From: Desulfobacteraceae bacterium | Lineage (GTDB): Bacteria > Desulfobacterota > Desulfobacteria > Desulfobacterales > Desulfosarcinaceae | DNA length: 64,000 nt | Assembly (NCBI GenBank): GCA_013003715.1 | Contig: JABDIN010000093.1 | Coordinates: 1 to 64,000 of the forward strand | Direction of reading: 5' to 3' | Notes under the pieces: model-generated | The model's database searches: none | What the model was told of the DNA's origin: nothing | The model's input: the letters and a program-made list of their open reading frames with translations, nothing else | Translations under genes and position numbers: made by a program | Shown here: positions 44,232 to 53,308 of the stretch, piece after piece | Layout of the letters: each line of letters opens with the position of its first letter | Numbering within the stretch: the first letter of the stretch is position 1

Positions 44232-45197
44232 ATGCAAAAGCACTTCACCGGCATTATTGTCCTCATTTGTGCATCTCTACTCATGTTTACAGGCAGTTCA
44301 CTCGCCAGAGATATTTATAAGTTCGGTGGTGGACCAGCCGGCGGCACTTTCCAATTTATGGCGGGCGGGATATCCACATACCCGCCGGTCAAGAATGTCA
44401 AAGAGTTCCGAATCCTTGCCGGCGCTTCCGGCGGCAGCGTCGAAAACATGCGCAAGGTCAATTCCGGCCAAATGGCCATGGGGGTTGTCTATTCCGGTCA
44501 TGTATTTCAGGGCCGAAACGGCCTGATGAAAAACGATAATAAAAAATATGAAGATGTGATGGCCGTCGCCTACTTTTATGGCGCCCCGGCGCAATTGGTG
44601 GTGAATAAAAATTCGGGCATCAAAAGTGTCAAAGATCTTACCGGTAAAAAGGTCGGTGTCGGTAATGCCGGGTCCGGCGCCTTTGCCAATTGTGAAATGT
44701 TCTTTACCCATATGGGCGTCTGGGATAAAATCCAACGAAATGCCATGGGATACAATGATGCGGCCGCGGCCTTCGGTAATAAACAGCTGGATGCATTCTG
44801 GTTGTTCGTCGGTTATCCCTCCGGAGCGGTCACCATGGCCGCGCAAACCAATGATATCGAACTTGTGGATCTGGCGCAGGACGCGGAAGAGTCCGGATTT
44901 TTTACCAAATATCCATGGTTGTCCCGGTTGACCATTCCTGCCGGTGTATACAAAGGCGTGGACTATGAAGTGAACTCATTTCAGGATTCCGCCCTCTGGG
45001 TGGCCAATGCCAAAGTACCTGATGATGTGATTTACAACCTCCTGTCTCTTGTTTTCACAGACGAAGGGCTCGCACACATGGTCAACGTCAAAAGCACCGC
45101 CAAGGCCATGAGTGTTGAAAATGGTATTAAGGGCGTTGTCACCCCCCTTCATCCGGGCGCCGAAAAATTCTGGAAAGAAAAGGGCGTTATAAAATAA
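44232..45197 (+). CDS. TAXI-type TRAP transporter substrate-binding protein
   Basis: 321 residues with a signal peptide ending near SSLA-RD (25). The mature part is a TAXI-family periplasmic receptor: FGGGPAGGTFQFMAGGI at its N terminus, the loop ILAGASGGSVENMRKVNSGQMAMGVV, GKKVGVGNAGSGAF and AFWLFVGYPSGAV. These receptors feed TRAP permeases with carboxylates such as glutamate or other small anions. A strong CAGGAGG precedes the ATG. The permease gene follows after a 125-bp gap with a hairpin. Confidence 0.92.
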   Translation: MQKHFTGIIVLICASLLMFTGSSLARDIYKFGGGPAGGTFQFMAGGISTYPPVKNVKEFRILAGASGGSVENMRKVNSGQMAMGVVYSGHVFQGRNGLMKNDNKKYEDVMAVAYFYGAPAQLVVNKNSGIKSVKDLTGKKVGVGNAGSGAFANCEMFFTHMGVWDKIQRNAMGYNDAAAAFGNKQLDAFWLFVGYPSGAVTMAAQTNDIELVDLAQDAEESGFFTKYPWLSRLTIPAGVYKGVDYEVNSFQDSALWVANAKVPDDVIYNLLSLVFTDEGLAHMVNVKSTAKAMSVENGIKGVVTPLHPGAEKFWKEKGVIK

Positions 45198-45218
45198 GAT
45201 CGGCGGATTAAGTCCTTG

Positions 45219-45262
45219 ACGGCCGGCGGACGGCAGCGTCAATCGCGCCACCCGTCGGCCGT
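45219..45262 (+). repeat. Hairpin between TRAP receptor and permease genes
   Basis: ACGGCCGGCGG (45219-45229) pairs with CCGTCGGCCGT (45252-45262), 11 base pairs with one G-T. The loop contains the competing TTGACG/CGTCAA stem. It probably reduces read-through so the receptor is made in excess of the permease. Confidence 0.5.
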
Positions 45263-45322
45263 AACGCCTTCCCTTGTGGTAAACCGAATCATACAAACAA
45301 CCAAATCGATCGGGGACGGACC

Positions 45323-47266
45323 GTGTACGACAAATTGCACAAATATGAAAAACTCATATTCGACATCTGCTCGGTGATATTGGTGGTGTTCTACTCCTAT
45401 GCGGCGGTGGTCAGACCTGCCGCCACCCAGTATCATCGGGGTATTTACGTGATTATTACGTATATTCTGGTGTTTTTGTTATACAAATCCAAGCACCCGA
45501 TCATGCGGGCTGTAGATTACGTGTTGATTCTGTTGTCGGTAATTTGTATCGGATACTGGATCGTCAATTTCGAGGCCATCAACTATCGCACGGGCTCTGA
45601 AAATGTAATCGATAAAACCATTGCGGTGGTCGGTGTGCTCATCGGTATTGAACTGGCACGCCGCGTGGTCGGCAACGCCTTTGTGATCATCGGAACCGTG
45701 ATGATCCTGTACGGCGTGTTCGGGCCTTATGCACCGGATATGCTGGCCCACCCCGGCGACACCTTCCCCAATATGTGCACGACCATTTACTATATGAGCG
45801 ATGGTGTTTTCGGCATCATGGCCAATGTACTGGCCACCTATGTCATCCTCTTTGTCCTGTTCGGGGCGTTCCTTGAAAAATGCGGCGCTCAGAAATTTTT
45901 CATCGATTTTCCACTCGCTGCCGTGGGCCACAAGATCGGCGGCCCGGCCAAGGTATCGGTAATCGCCAGCGGTTTGTTCGGCTCCATCTCCGGCAGCGCC
46001 ATCGCCAACACCGTGTCCACCGGTACGTTTACCATTCCAATGATGAAAAAAGCCGGGTTCAGACCTCACATCGCCGGTGGAATTGAACCCGCCGCCTCCA
46101 TCGGTGGCATGTTCATGCCCCCCATCATGGGTGCCGGCGGGTTCATCATGGCCGAACTCACCGGGTTGCCCTATTCGAAGATCATGCTCGTGGGGTTGTT
46201 TCCGGCCGTCATGTATTTTTTCAGTGTCTTTGTGATGGTGCACTACGAAGCCAAAATGCACAACTTGGTGGGTGAACGTTTTGCCCATAGTGCGTGGGAT
46301 ATCTTTAAATCCGAATGGTACTACACCCTGCCACTGGTGGTCATCACCATCTTCATGCTGAGCGGATATTCCCCCGGATACTCGGCCATATTGGGATTGG
46401 CCACCTGCGTTGTCGTCAGCTACAAAAACAGGGATCTGCAGATTGATAAAACCATTGCGGTGGTCATGGGATTGGTCATCGCATCCAATGCCCTGCTCTT
46501 TTTCTTCGCCAAGGCAGTTGGCCGGGGAGAGGCCCTGGCGGCGGCCGAGAGGTTGTTCTCAGCCAATCATATGACCCTCGCGGCCATCATTATCTGTGTG
46601 CTGTGGTATGTTTTCAAGAAAGATGCCCGGCCGGAAATTCACAAGGGGTTGCAACGGTTCGTGGAAGCGTCCCGCACCGGTACGGCCAACAGCCTGAAAA
46701 TCGGCGCCACCATCGGCGTTATCGGCGTCATCATCGGTGTACTGACCTTCACCGGCCTGGTTCTGACATTTGCCGATATTGTTATCGAATTGGCCGGCGG
46801 CAAACTCTGGCTCACGATTTTGCTCATTGCGGCCGCTTCACTGATCCTGGGCATGGGGGTGCCGGTAACGGCCGCCTATCTGATTACAGCGGTGGTGGCG
46901 GTTCCCGCACTCACCCATCTTGGCGTTAACCTGCTGGCCGCCCACATGATCGTGTACTGGCTGTCCCAGGATTCGAATATTACACCGCCGGTTTGTATCG
47001 CCGCTTTTGCCGGCGCCACCATTGCCAGGGCCAATATGTGGCGCACCGCGTTTGCCGCATTCAAGTTCGCCAAGTTCCTCTACCTCGGACCGTTTTTATT
47101 CGGTTATGTACCTGGATTCTCAATGAATGGAACCGCGTTTGATATTGTGAAGGCTTACTTTTTGATCCTCGTCGGCACCTATATTTACGCATACCTGTTG
47201 AGTGGTATTTGGATTAAACAGCTGCTTGGAATGTTAAAAAAATCACCGGCGCCCTCAAAAGGCTGA
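45323..47266 (+). CDS. TRAP transporter fused permease (4TM/12TM type)
   Basis: 647 residues with about 17-18 hydrophobic segments: the small DctQ-like part at the N terminus fused to the large DctM-like part. Signature segments are GSISGSAIANTVSTGTFTIPMMK (split 226-248), PAASIGGMFMPPIMGAGGFIMAE and the C-terminal GMGVPVTAAYL. It is a sodium- or proton-driven importer with the TAXI receptor encoded upstream. The start codon is GTG at 45323 after GGGGACGG. The last 12 bp overlap the convergent radical SAM gene. Confidence 0.93.
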   Translation: MYDKLHKYEKLIFDICSVILVVFYSYAAVVRPAATQYHRGIYVIITYILVFLLYKSKHPIMRAVDYVLILLSVICIGYWIVNFEAINYRTGSENVIDKTIAVVGVLIGIELARRVVGNAFVIIGTVMILYGVFGPYAPDMLAHPGDTFPNMCTTIYYMSDGVFGIMANVLATYVILFVLFGAFLEKCGAQKFFIDFPLAAVGHKIGGPAKVSVIASGLFGSISGSAIANTVSTGTFTIPMMKKAGFRPHIAGGIEPAASIGGMFMPPIMGAGGFIMAELTGLPYSKIMLVGLFPAVMYFFSVFVMVHYEAKMHNLVGERFAHSAWDIFKSEWYYTLPLVVITIFMLSGYSPGYSAILGLATCVVVSYKNRDLQIDKTIAVVMGLVIASNALLFFFAKAVGRGEALAAAERLFSANHMTLAAIIICVLWYVFKKDARPEIHKGLQRFVEASRTGTANSLKIGATIGVIGVIIGVLTFTGLVLTFADIVIELAGGKLWLTILLIAAASLILGMGVPVTAAYLITAVVAVPALTHLGVNLLAAHMIVYWLSQDSNITPPVCIAAFAGATIARANMWRTAFAAFKFAKFLYLGPFLFGYVPGFSMNGTAFDIVKAYFLILVGTYIYAYLLSGIWIKQLLGMLKKSPAPSKG

Positions 47267-48379
47267 ACCGGGAAACGGCTGAATAACCGGATATATCCTT
47301 CCCTGGATGGAAATATGATGGTTGTCGAGCACCGGTGAAGGTGAGACAAGAATCCGCTCGAAACCTGATCTTCGCAACTCCGATATGTTATGATTTTTAA
47401 TACCGCGCATTTTGGAGATATCGGCGGGATGCACCCCTATTTCCAAGTCTGTGGGAACCCGGCCCATGGTCGATAAGGCGGTTTTGACCGCGTCCAAAAA
47501 CAATTTTGACCAGACAAGGTGACCGAACGCCGGATGAAAGGGCCCGGCCAGCACATGGGTGTCCCGATTGAGTTCTTCCGATGCCTGAAGTCCCATGCGG
47601 ACGATACGGACGCCCGAAGCGGCAAACACCCTCACCATATCCGCAGTGACATCAACGCAGGCATTCAGGTCCATGGGATTGTAAGTACCGTTGTGATATT
47701 GTTTGGCAAGAGGGCTTTGCGCCAAAACCAGTGTCGGGTAAATACGCACAAAATCAGGATGCATATCCGCAAGTTCACGGGCTGATGCCATGGCCAATGC
47801 CGGTTCATCCCCGGGCAATCCCACCATCAATTGCAGCCCGATCTGTACTCCCCTGTTTTTCAACAATCCCACGGCATGTCGTGTGTCCGCTGCCGTATGT
47901 CCCCTTTCAGAGAGGTGGAGCACCCTATCGTTCATGGATTGAACGCCCAATTCCACGGTGGTGGCGTGATATCCGCCTACCAGTCTCAGGTTTTCGGGTG
48001 TGATGGTATCCGGCCGGGTGGAGAACCGGATCCCGTTCACCAAGCCCTTTGCCACAAAGCCTTCGGCCACCTTCAGGTAGTCCCCGATGAGTTTCGGCGG
48101 CAACCCCAGAAAATTACCACCGAAGAATGAAATTTCAGTAAACCCCCGATCCTGTCTGCAATGGTTCAGAAATAGGTTGATTTCCGCATGAACATCTTTC
48201 GGGGTTGGGGGTTTGCTTCGGCCGGTGATGCCGCGCTGGTCACAATAAATACATCGGTGGGGACATCCGGCATGGGGAATGAAAACTGGCACGACATAGA
48301 ATTTCGGGGTGCATTGCGGCCCTTCCGGGAGGCCTTTTGTCGGTATGTGATTCACTGCCGGGAAAACCTCGGTGGTCAT
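47255..48379 (-). CDS. Radical SAM protein (Elp3/HemN-like)
   Basis: 374 residues with the radical SAM motif C39-x3-C43-x2-C46 in HAGCPHRCIYCDQ and the GGNFLG region for SAM binding. The rest of the barrel (GIRFSTRPDTI, VELGVQSMNDRVL, MVGLPGDE) is closest to the Elp3/YhcC/MiaB-like group; a short C-terminal domain follows. The reaction is not assigned; family members act in tRNA or cofactor modification. It is 58 bp downstream of rnc, an arrangement often kept in related bacteria. Its end overlaps the TRAP permease gene by 12 bp tail to tail. Confidence 0.85.
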   Translation of the reverse strand: MTTEVFPAVNHIPTKGLPEGPQCTPKFYVVPVFIPHAGCPHRCIYCDQRGITGRSKPPTPKDVHAEINLFLNHCRQDRGFTEISFFGGNFLGLPPKLIGDYLKVAEGFVAKGLVNGIRFSTRPDTITPENLRLVGGYHATTVELGVQSMNDRVLHLSERGHTAADTRHAVGLLKNRGVQIGLQLMVGLPGDEPALAMASARELADMHPDFVRIYPTLVLAQSPLAKQYHNGTYNPMDLNACVDVTADMVRVFAASGVRIVRMGLQASEELNRDTHVLAGPFHPAFGHLVWSKLFLDAVKTALSTMGRVPTDLEIGVHPADISKMRGIKNHNISELRRSGFERILVSPSPVLDNHHISIQGRIYPVIQPFPGSAF

Positions 48380-48437
48380 GTCAAATCAACTCAGGTGTGT
48401 TTTGTCATCAGACCGCGGAATCGAACGGATTGCGGGT

Positions 48438-49145
48438 TTACGTGGCGTCACCCGGTTTCCGGAGTGCGTGCAGTCCGGCTCTGGCGGCCTGCTGTTCTGC
48501 CAGTTTCTTACTCTTGCCCACACCATCAGCCGTAATCCCGCAGACATCCACCGCCACGGTAAAGGTTTTGTCATGATCCGGCCCGGTTTCATCGATGACT
48601 CGGTACTTGGGAATTTCCTGGTGCGAGACCTGAACATATTCCTGAAGACGGCTTTTGTAATCGTAACCGTTTTCCAGAGCGGAGAAATCGTCGATGAGCG
48701 TTGAAAAGCGTGATGCCAGAACCTTAGCCACTCTATCGAATCCACCATCGAGGTATATCGCCGCCGTAAGCGCTTCGAAAGCATCGGCCAGAATGGAGCT
48801 TTTTTCCCGGCCGTTTGTCATCTCCTCGCCTTTTCCCAGTTGGAGGTGCGAGCCGACATCCAGCTCCCTGGCCATTTCCGCCAACCGGTATTCATTCACC
48901 AGGTTTGCCCTTATCCTGGACAGGTCTCCCTCATGAAGATTCGGATCATGCTGCATAAGCATATGTCCGACCACGAGATTTAAAACCGCATCGCCGAGGA
49001 ATTCAAACCGTTCATTGTCCCGAAGGGTTTTGTCGACCTGTTCATTAACAAAAGAACTGTGTCTGAGGGCCTCGGTAATGAGCTCATCGTTTTTAAACTG
49101 ATATCCCAGTTGCGCTTCAAGTTTTTTATAATTGCCGTCAGTCAT
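48438..49145 (-). CDS. rnc: Ribonuclease III
   Basis: 235 residues. The catalytic domain (about 1-150) has the RNase III signature NERFEFLGDAVLNL (44-57), with the metal-binding glutamate and aspartate, and a second acidic site in KSSILADAFEALTAAIYLDGG. The C-terminal double-stranded RNA-binding domain (about 158-230) has the family end KKLAEQQAARAGLHAL. It cuts rRNA precursors and structured mRNA. I prefer the ATG at 49145 (MTDGNYKKLE), which matches family starts; ATG at 49187 adds 14 residues. Neither has a clear ribosome site. Confidence 0.95.
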   Translation of the reverse strand: MTDGNYKKLEAQLGYQFKNDELITEALRHSSFVNEQVDKTLRDNERFEFLGDAVLNLVVGHMLMQHDPNLHEGDLSRIRANLVNEYRLAEMARELDVGSHLQLGKGEEMTNGREKSSILADAFEALTAAIYLDGGFDRVAKVLASRFSTLIDDFSALENGYDYKSRLQEYVQVSHQEIPKYRVIDETGPDHDKTFTVAVDVCGITADGVGKSKKLAEQQAARAGLHALRKPGDAT

Positions 49146-49291
49146 AAATAAATAAAATTGATAAGAAATTCCAATGTGTTGATGCACATACGGCCCGGCA
49201 GGAAAATAGCCGTGAACCTATCGGATTATTGGGTCGTATCTGAGTTCGGCGGAGATCCCCGAACACGCACCTAGGTTTCGGGCAATGAAGA

Positions 49292-50170
49292 TCAACCGCT
49301 ATCAGTGGCCGCCACGAGTTTTTCATACAATTCATAGGGCACGAAAAGATCTCCGCCACCGGAACCCATTTTTATATTCGGGTTAATGTCGCCATGAAAA
49401 TCGGTGCCGCCGGTGATGAGCAGGTCATTTTTCCGGGCGGTTCGGGTCAAGGACGCCACGGCTTCGGTTGAATGACCCGGATATAACACCTCTAAGCCCA
49501 TAAGTCCCATATCCTTGAGGGTATGGATCAACCGGTCAATTATCTCGGGCGGCTTTTCAATCAGATAAGGATGCGCCAGGACAGGGACCCCGCCGGCATT
49601 ATGGATGGTCTGGATGATCGTATGCGCCTCTATTCTGAATTTATCCACATAGGCCGGCTTACCCCGGCCCAAAAACCGTTCAAACGCATCATCAATGGAC
49701 ACTGCGTATCCTCTATCAATCATTGCGGCCGCAACATGGGGCCGGCCCGGTATGGATGTCCCCACATGGACCATCACGTCGGCCATGGAAATGGACATCC
49801 CGATGGCATTAAGCCGGTCGATCATTCGGGGAATTCGCTGGGTTCGGGACGCCTGCAGGCGCTGCAGCGCCTGATTGAGTTCATGATTGTCAAGGTCTAT
49901 ATGGTACCCGAGGACATGCAAGCTGCCTGGGATATTAAACGATTCCGGTGGGTTGGCACTGATTTCAACACCGGTGAGGAATCGTACCGGTGAACGATGA
50001 ATTAAGGATACGGCTTCTTTGGAACCATCAAGTGTATCGTGGTCCGTAATCGATATCGCCCCCAGAGAAAGCGTTTCAGCCTTTTCGATTATGTCGGCGG
50101 CCGAAAGAGATCCGTCCGACGCCTGTGAGTGAATATGGAGGTCAATGCACCGCGATCGGTTACAATCCAA
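49292..50170 (-). CDS. PHP-domain phosphoesterase
   Basis: 292 residues. The PHP metal site is visible in DLHIHSQASDGS (H12, H14), SITDHDTLDG, the conserved HPYLI strand and the GTDFHGD motif near the C terminus. This matches the YciV/RnmAA-type group, whose members hydrolyse 3',5'-nucleotide bisphosphates or trim RNA ends. The likely start is TTG at 50170, overlapping the last 11 bp of dksA; no ATG precedes the metal motif. The overlap suggests translational coupling to dksA. Confidence 0.85.
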   Translation of the reverse strand: MDCNRSRCIDLHIHSQASDGSLSAADIIEKAETLSLGAISITDHDTLDGSKEAVSLIHRSPVRFLTGVEISANPPESFNIPGSLHVLGYHIDLDNHELNQALQRLQASRTQRIPRMIDRLNAIGMSISMADVMVHVGTSIPGRPHVAAAMIDRGYAVSIDDAFERFLGRGKPAYVDKFRIEAHTIIQTIHNAGGVPVLAHPYLIEKPPEIIDRLIHTLKDMGLMGLEVLYPGHSTEAVASLTRTARKNDLLITGGTDFHGDINPNIKMGSGGGDLFVPYELYEKLVAATDSG

Positions 50171-50522
50171 GGGCTCTCTCGAACGCCTCCTCTTTGGTTT
50201 TGCACTCGATACACTGAGTGGTGACCGGCCGGGCTTTCAAGCGTTTATTGGAAATGTCTTCACCGCATTTTTCACAGATGCCGAAGGTGCCGTTTTCAAT
50301 TCGTGCCAAAGCTTTCTTAATCTTTTTGATCAATTTGCTTTCACGATCTCTGATGCGGAGCATGAAATTCCGGTCGGCTTCGAGGGTGGCGCGATCCGTG
50401 GGGTCCGGAAAATTCTCTTTGGGAACCGTCATGCCGGAAACAGTATCGCCTGCCTGATGCAATAGTTTTTGGAGCTGCTCCGTCAGTAAGTCCTCAAAAT
50501 ATTTAACATCTTTCTTTTTCAT
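50160..50522 (-). CDS. dksA: DksA/TraR-family zinc-finger protein
   Basis: 120 residues: an N-terminal coiled coil (about 5-75), whose tip in true DksA enters the RNA polymerase secondary channel, and a C4 zinc finger C83/C86/C104/C107 (CEKCGEDI, CIECK). The tip region lacks an obvious DxxDxA; PTDRATLEADRN is the nearest segment (41-52). Functions include potentiation of (p)ppGpp control of rRNA and amino acid promoters. It has a good promoter upstream (50574-50602) and heads the dksA-PHP unit. Confidence 0.9.
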   Translation of the reverse strand: MKKKDVKYFEDLLTEQLQKLLHQAGDTVSGMTVPKENFPDPTDRATLEADRNFMLRIRDRESKLIKKIKKALARIENGTFGICEKCGEDISNKRLKARPVTTQCIECKTKEEAFERALGL

Positions 50523-50877
50523 AGCAAGCCTTCATTCGCCTAAATGTGAAGTGGTTTAGCTTCGAAAATAGGTAGATTAACACTTTCAAAATCCGCTGTA
50601 AAGCGCAAATCAACACTTTTTCCGATACCTGGAAATAGTCGCCGGAAGGACCCAGCAGGCGTGCATTTTTGCTCGTCGTCTTATCCGGCAATCTCGAGCA
50701 CACAAGGGCCGGATAATGGCTATGATATGTGGGTCTCCCGCTATTATAGTTTATCGGCTGAATCCGTCCGAGCTTTAACCCTTGCGTAGCCAGGCGCCGT
50801 AAAAGTGAAACGAAACGGGACACTGCCCCGAGTCGATAAAATCCAATCATGCCTGTCGGTTATAATCTACCGGTGAA
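50523..50877. other. Intergenic region between dksA and fabD, 355 bp
   Basis: No gene is seen. It contains the dksA promoter candidate (50574-50602). Nothing else stands out; no strong terminator for fabD was found. Confidence 0.4.
50574..50602 (-). promoter_or_regulatory. dksA promoter candidate
   Basis: On the minus strand TTTACA (50597-50602), 17-bp spacer, TAATCT (50574-50579), about 52 bp before the ATG. Both boxes are good sigma-70-type matches. Confidence 0.5.
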
Positions 50878-51819
50878 TCAGGCCAATTCAGCCAGAAAAT
50901 CATCCATTTCCTTGATATTGTTAATCGAATATAATGTCGCCGGGTAATCCTTGGGCAACGTCTTCTTGGCAAGCCCGGCCAGCACTTTCCCCGGGCCGAT
51001 CTCGGCGAATACCTCAACACCTTCGTCGATCAGGTGAAGCATGGTGTCATACCAACGCACCGGACTGCAAAGCTGTCTGGACATCAGATTTTTTATTTCG
51101 TCGGGGTTTTCACATGCCGCAGCCGTCACATTGTGCAGGACCGGCATATCCGGTGCCCGAAATGTCATATCTTTCAAACATTCACTGAATTCCGACTCAG
51201 CTCCCTTGATAAGCTGGCTGTGCCAGGCACCGCTGACCTTGAGGGGGATTGCCTTGCCGCCCCTCTCCCTGGCGTCGGCGGATGCCAGGTTCACCGCATC
51301 CGGAGTACCGGTGATCACGATCTGGGTCTTCATATTGTGGTTGGCCACGGAAACCGCTCCGGCCCGGGTCTCCACCGCCCGGACGATTTCGCTCACGGCG
51401 TCGATATCCAGCCCGAGAATGGCGCTCATGGCGCCCTTATACCTCTCCGCTTCGCGATGCATGAGTTCACCGCGCCTGTAGACCAATCGGAGAGCGTCCG
51501 CTTCATCGACCACACCGGCGCAGCATAGGGCGCTGAATTCACCAAGACTGTGACCGGCACAAACCATAGGCGTCATGCCGTTTTCGGTTATCAGGCGTAA
51601 AAAAGCCAGATTCACCGCGGTCACGGCGGGCTGAAGGTTCACGGTTCGGGTCAGATCCGCCATGGGCCCGTTAAAGCACAACTCTTTAATAGGAATGCCG
51701 GTGATCTCTTCGGCCATATCAAAAACTTCTCGCACCGCCGTATTGGCGTCGCAGATATCCGCGCCCATGCCCACAGCCTGTGAGCCCTGTCCTGGAAATA
51801 AAAATGCCGCTTTCTTCAA
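50878..51819 (-). CDS. fabD: Malonyl-CoA:ACP transacylase
   Basis: 313 residues. It loads malonate onto acyl carrier protein for fatty acid synthesis. The N-terminal LFPGQGSQAVGMG (7-19), the nucleophile S91 in GHSLGEFSA, the arginine in YRRGELM and the histidine in GAWHS (about 197) give the full active site. The start codon is TTG at 51819 with GGGGGAA upstream; no ATG is available before the conserved motif. Other fab genes are not in the window, which is unusual since fabD is often clustered with fabH, fabG and acpP. Confidence 0.96.
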   Translation of the reverse strand: MKKAAFLFPGQGSQAVGMGADICDANTAVREVFDMAEEITGIPIKELCFNGPMADLTRTVNLQPAVTAVNLAFLRLITENGMTPMVCAGHSLGEFSALCCAGVVDEADALRLVYRRGELMHREAERYKGAMSAILGLDIDAVSEIVRAVETRAGAVSVANHNMKTQIVITGTPDAVNLASADARERGGKAIPLKVSGAWHSQLIKGAESEFSECLKDMTFRAPDMPVLHNVTAAACENPDEIKNLMSRQLCSPVRWYDTMLHLIDEGVEVFAEIGPGKVLAGLAKKTLPKDYPATLYSINNIKEMDDFLAELA

Positions 51820-52015
51820 AATTCCCCCAATTGTTCAGATAACCTGCTAATTTAATATCAACATATACGGGTCGGAAGAACAGGATAATTACCCGGAATT
51901 GATATCGCTTGTCAAATCAGAAATGTAACCTAAAATATGCCGAGCCGATTCCAAATGCACTTGCCCTGGGATAAAGTCCGGCTCCCTGTCTCAGGCTTTG
52001 GCCGAACCGGGAATC

Positions 52016-53284
52016 CTATGGGTCCAGTTTAAAAAGCTTCCGGGTAATATCCAGGGGTATGGATTTATCACCCTGGCAGCTGCCTTTTTTCAGGAATTGT
52101 GTGGGATCGTGAAGGATTTTATTGACCATTGCATTCACCATGTTGCGAATGGCGTCGTGGTCGGCGGCGGACAGGTGATCCATGCTTTTAATGCGCTTGT
52201 CCACCTCAACCGCGGCGATGCCGGATACTTTATCGCGCAATGCCACGATGGTGGGCACCACATCCAAACTGTCGTGCCACCGGCGGAAACGGATGACGGC
52301 CTCATCCACTATCCGCTGAGCCTTGACCGCTTCCCGCTGGCGATCCTCGATATTCTCATCGATGACGCCCTGCAAATCGTCGATATCATAAACATAGGCG
52401 TTTTCAAGACGATTGATGTCCGGGTCGATGTCCCGGGGAACGGCAATATCGATGAAGAAGAGGGAGCGATTGCGCCGCCTGCGCCGGACCGCTTTGATAT
52501 CATCCCGCCGGATCACGAAATCAGTGGCGCCGGTTGAACTGATGATAATATCCACCTGGCTCAGGTGCTCCTTGACCTCTTCAAACCGGATGGCCTGTCC
52601 CTTGTATTTTGCGGCCAGGGTCACCCCACGCTCAAAGGTGCGGTTGGCCACGAATACCCTGCCGACATGATGCCGGACCAGGTGTTCCACGGCCAGCTCG
52701 GCCATCTCACCGGCACCCAGCAGCAGAACCGCCTTGTTTTCCAAGGTGCCGAATATTTTCCGGCCGAGTTGAACGGCTGCGTAGCTGATACTCACGGCAT
52801 TGTCGCCGATGCCGGTCTCGTTGCGTATGCGTTTGGCAGTGAAAAACGCCCGGTGCATGAGCCGGTTGAGGATGACCCCACTGGTCCGTTTCTCGGAAGC
52901 GGTTCGGTAGGCCTCCTTGATCTGACCCAAAATCTGGGGTTCACCCAGCATCATGGAGTCCAAACTGGCGGCCACGCGGAACACATGCCCAACGGCTTCA
53001 TCACCGCAGTGGACGTAGGTGGCGATGTTAAAATCATTTACGGGAACCTGCTTGAATTCGGATAGAAACGATTTGGACAGTTCAACCGCTTTCCCGGGGT
53101 CTTTGGCCACCAGCAGCACTTCAATACGATTGCAGGTGGAAAACAGGACCACTTCCTCCACGGCAGGGTTGTCGGCCAATTGCACCACTGCGCGCTCGGT
53201 GTCATCCGTGGTGAACGCCAGGCATTCCCGGAGTTCCACCGGGGCCGTGGTGTGATTTAATCCCAATAGTATGATCTCGGACAT
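52016..53284 (-). CDS. hemA: Glutamyl-tRNA reductase
   Basis: 422 residues. It reduces glutamyl-tRNA to glutamate semialdehyde, the entry to heme and siroheme synthesis. The catalytic cysteine is C51 in LFSTCNRIE; the N terminus GLNHTTAPVELRE, the GEPQILGQIK segment, the NADPH-binding GAGEMAELAVEHL and the dimerisation C-terminal helices are all present. It is the last gene of the series met8-ccsA-hemA. No strong ribosome site precedes the ATG. Confidence 0.97.
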   Translation of the reverse strand: MSEIILLGLNHTTAPVELRECLAFTTDDTERAVVQLADNPAVEEVVLFSTCNRIEVLLVAKDPGKAVELSKSFLSEFKQVPVNDFNIATYVHCGDEAVGHVFRVAASLDSMMLGEPQILGQIKEAYRTASEKRTSGVILNRLMHRAFFTAKRIRNETGIGDNAVSISYAAVQLGRKIFGTLENKAVLLLGAGEMAELAVEHLVRHHVGRVFVANRTFERGVTLAAKYKGQAIRFEEVKEHLSQVDIIISSTGATDFVIRRDDIKAVRRRRRNRSLFFIDIAVPRDIDPDINRLENAYVYDIDDLQGVIDENIEDRQREAVKAQRIVDEAVIRFRRWHDSLDVVPTIVALRDKVSGIAAVEVDKRIKSMDHLSAADHDAIRNMVNAMVNKILHDPTQFLKKGSCQGDKSIPLDITRKLFKLDP

Positions 53285-53308
53285 TATGGTTCTATCGCAA
53301 CTGCTTGA

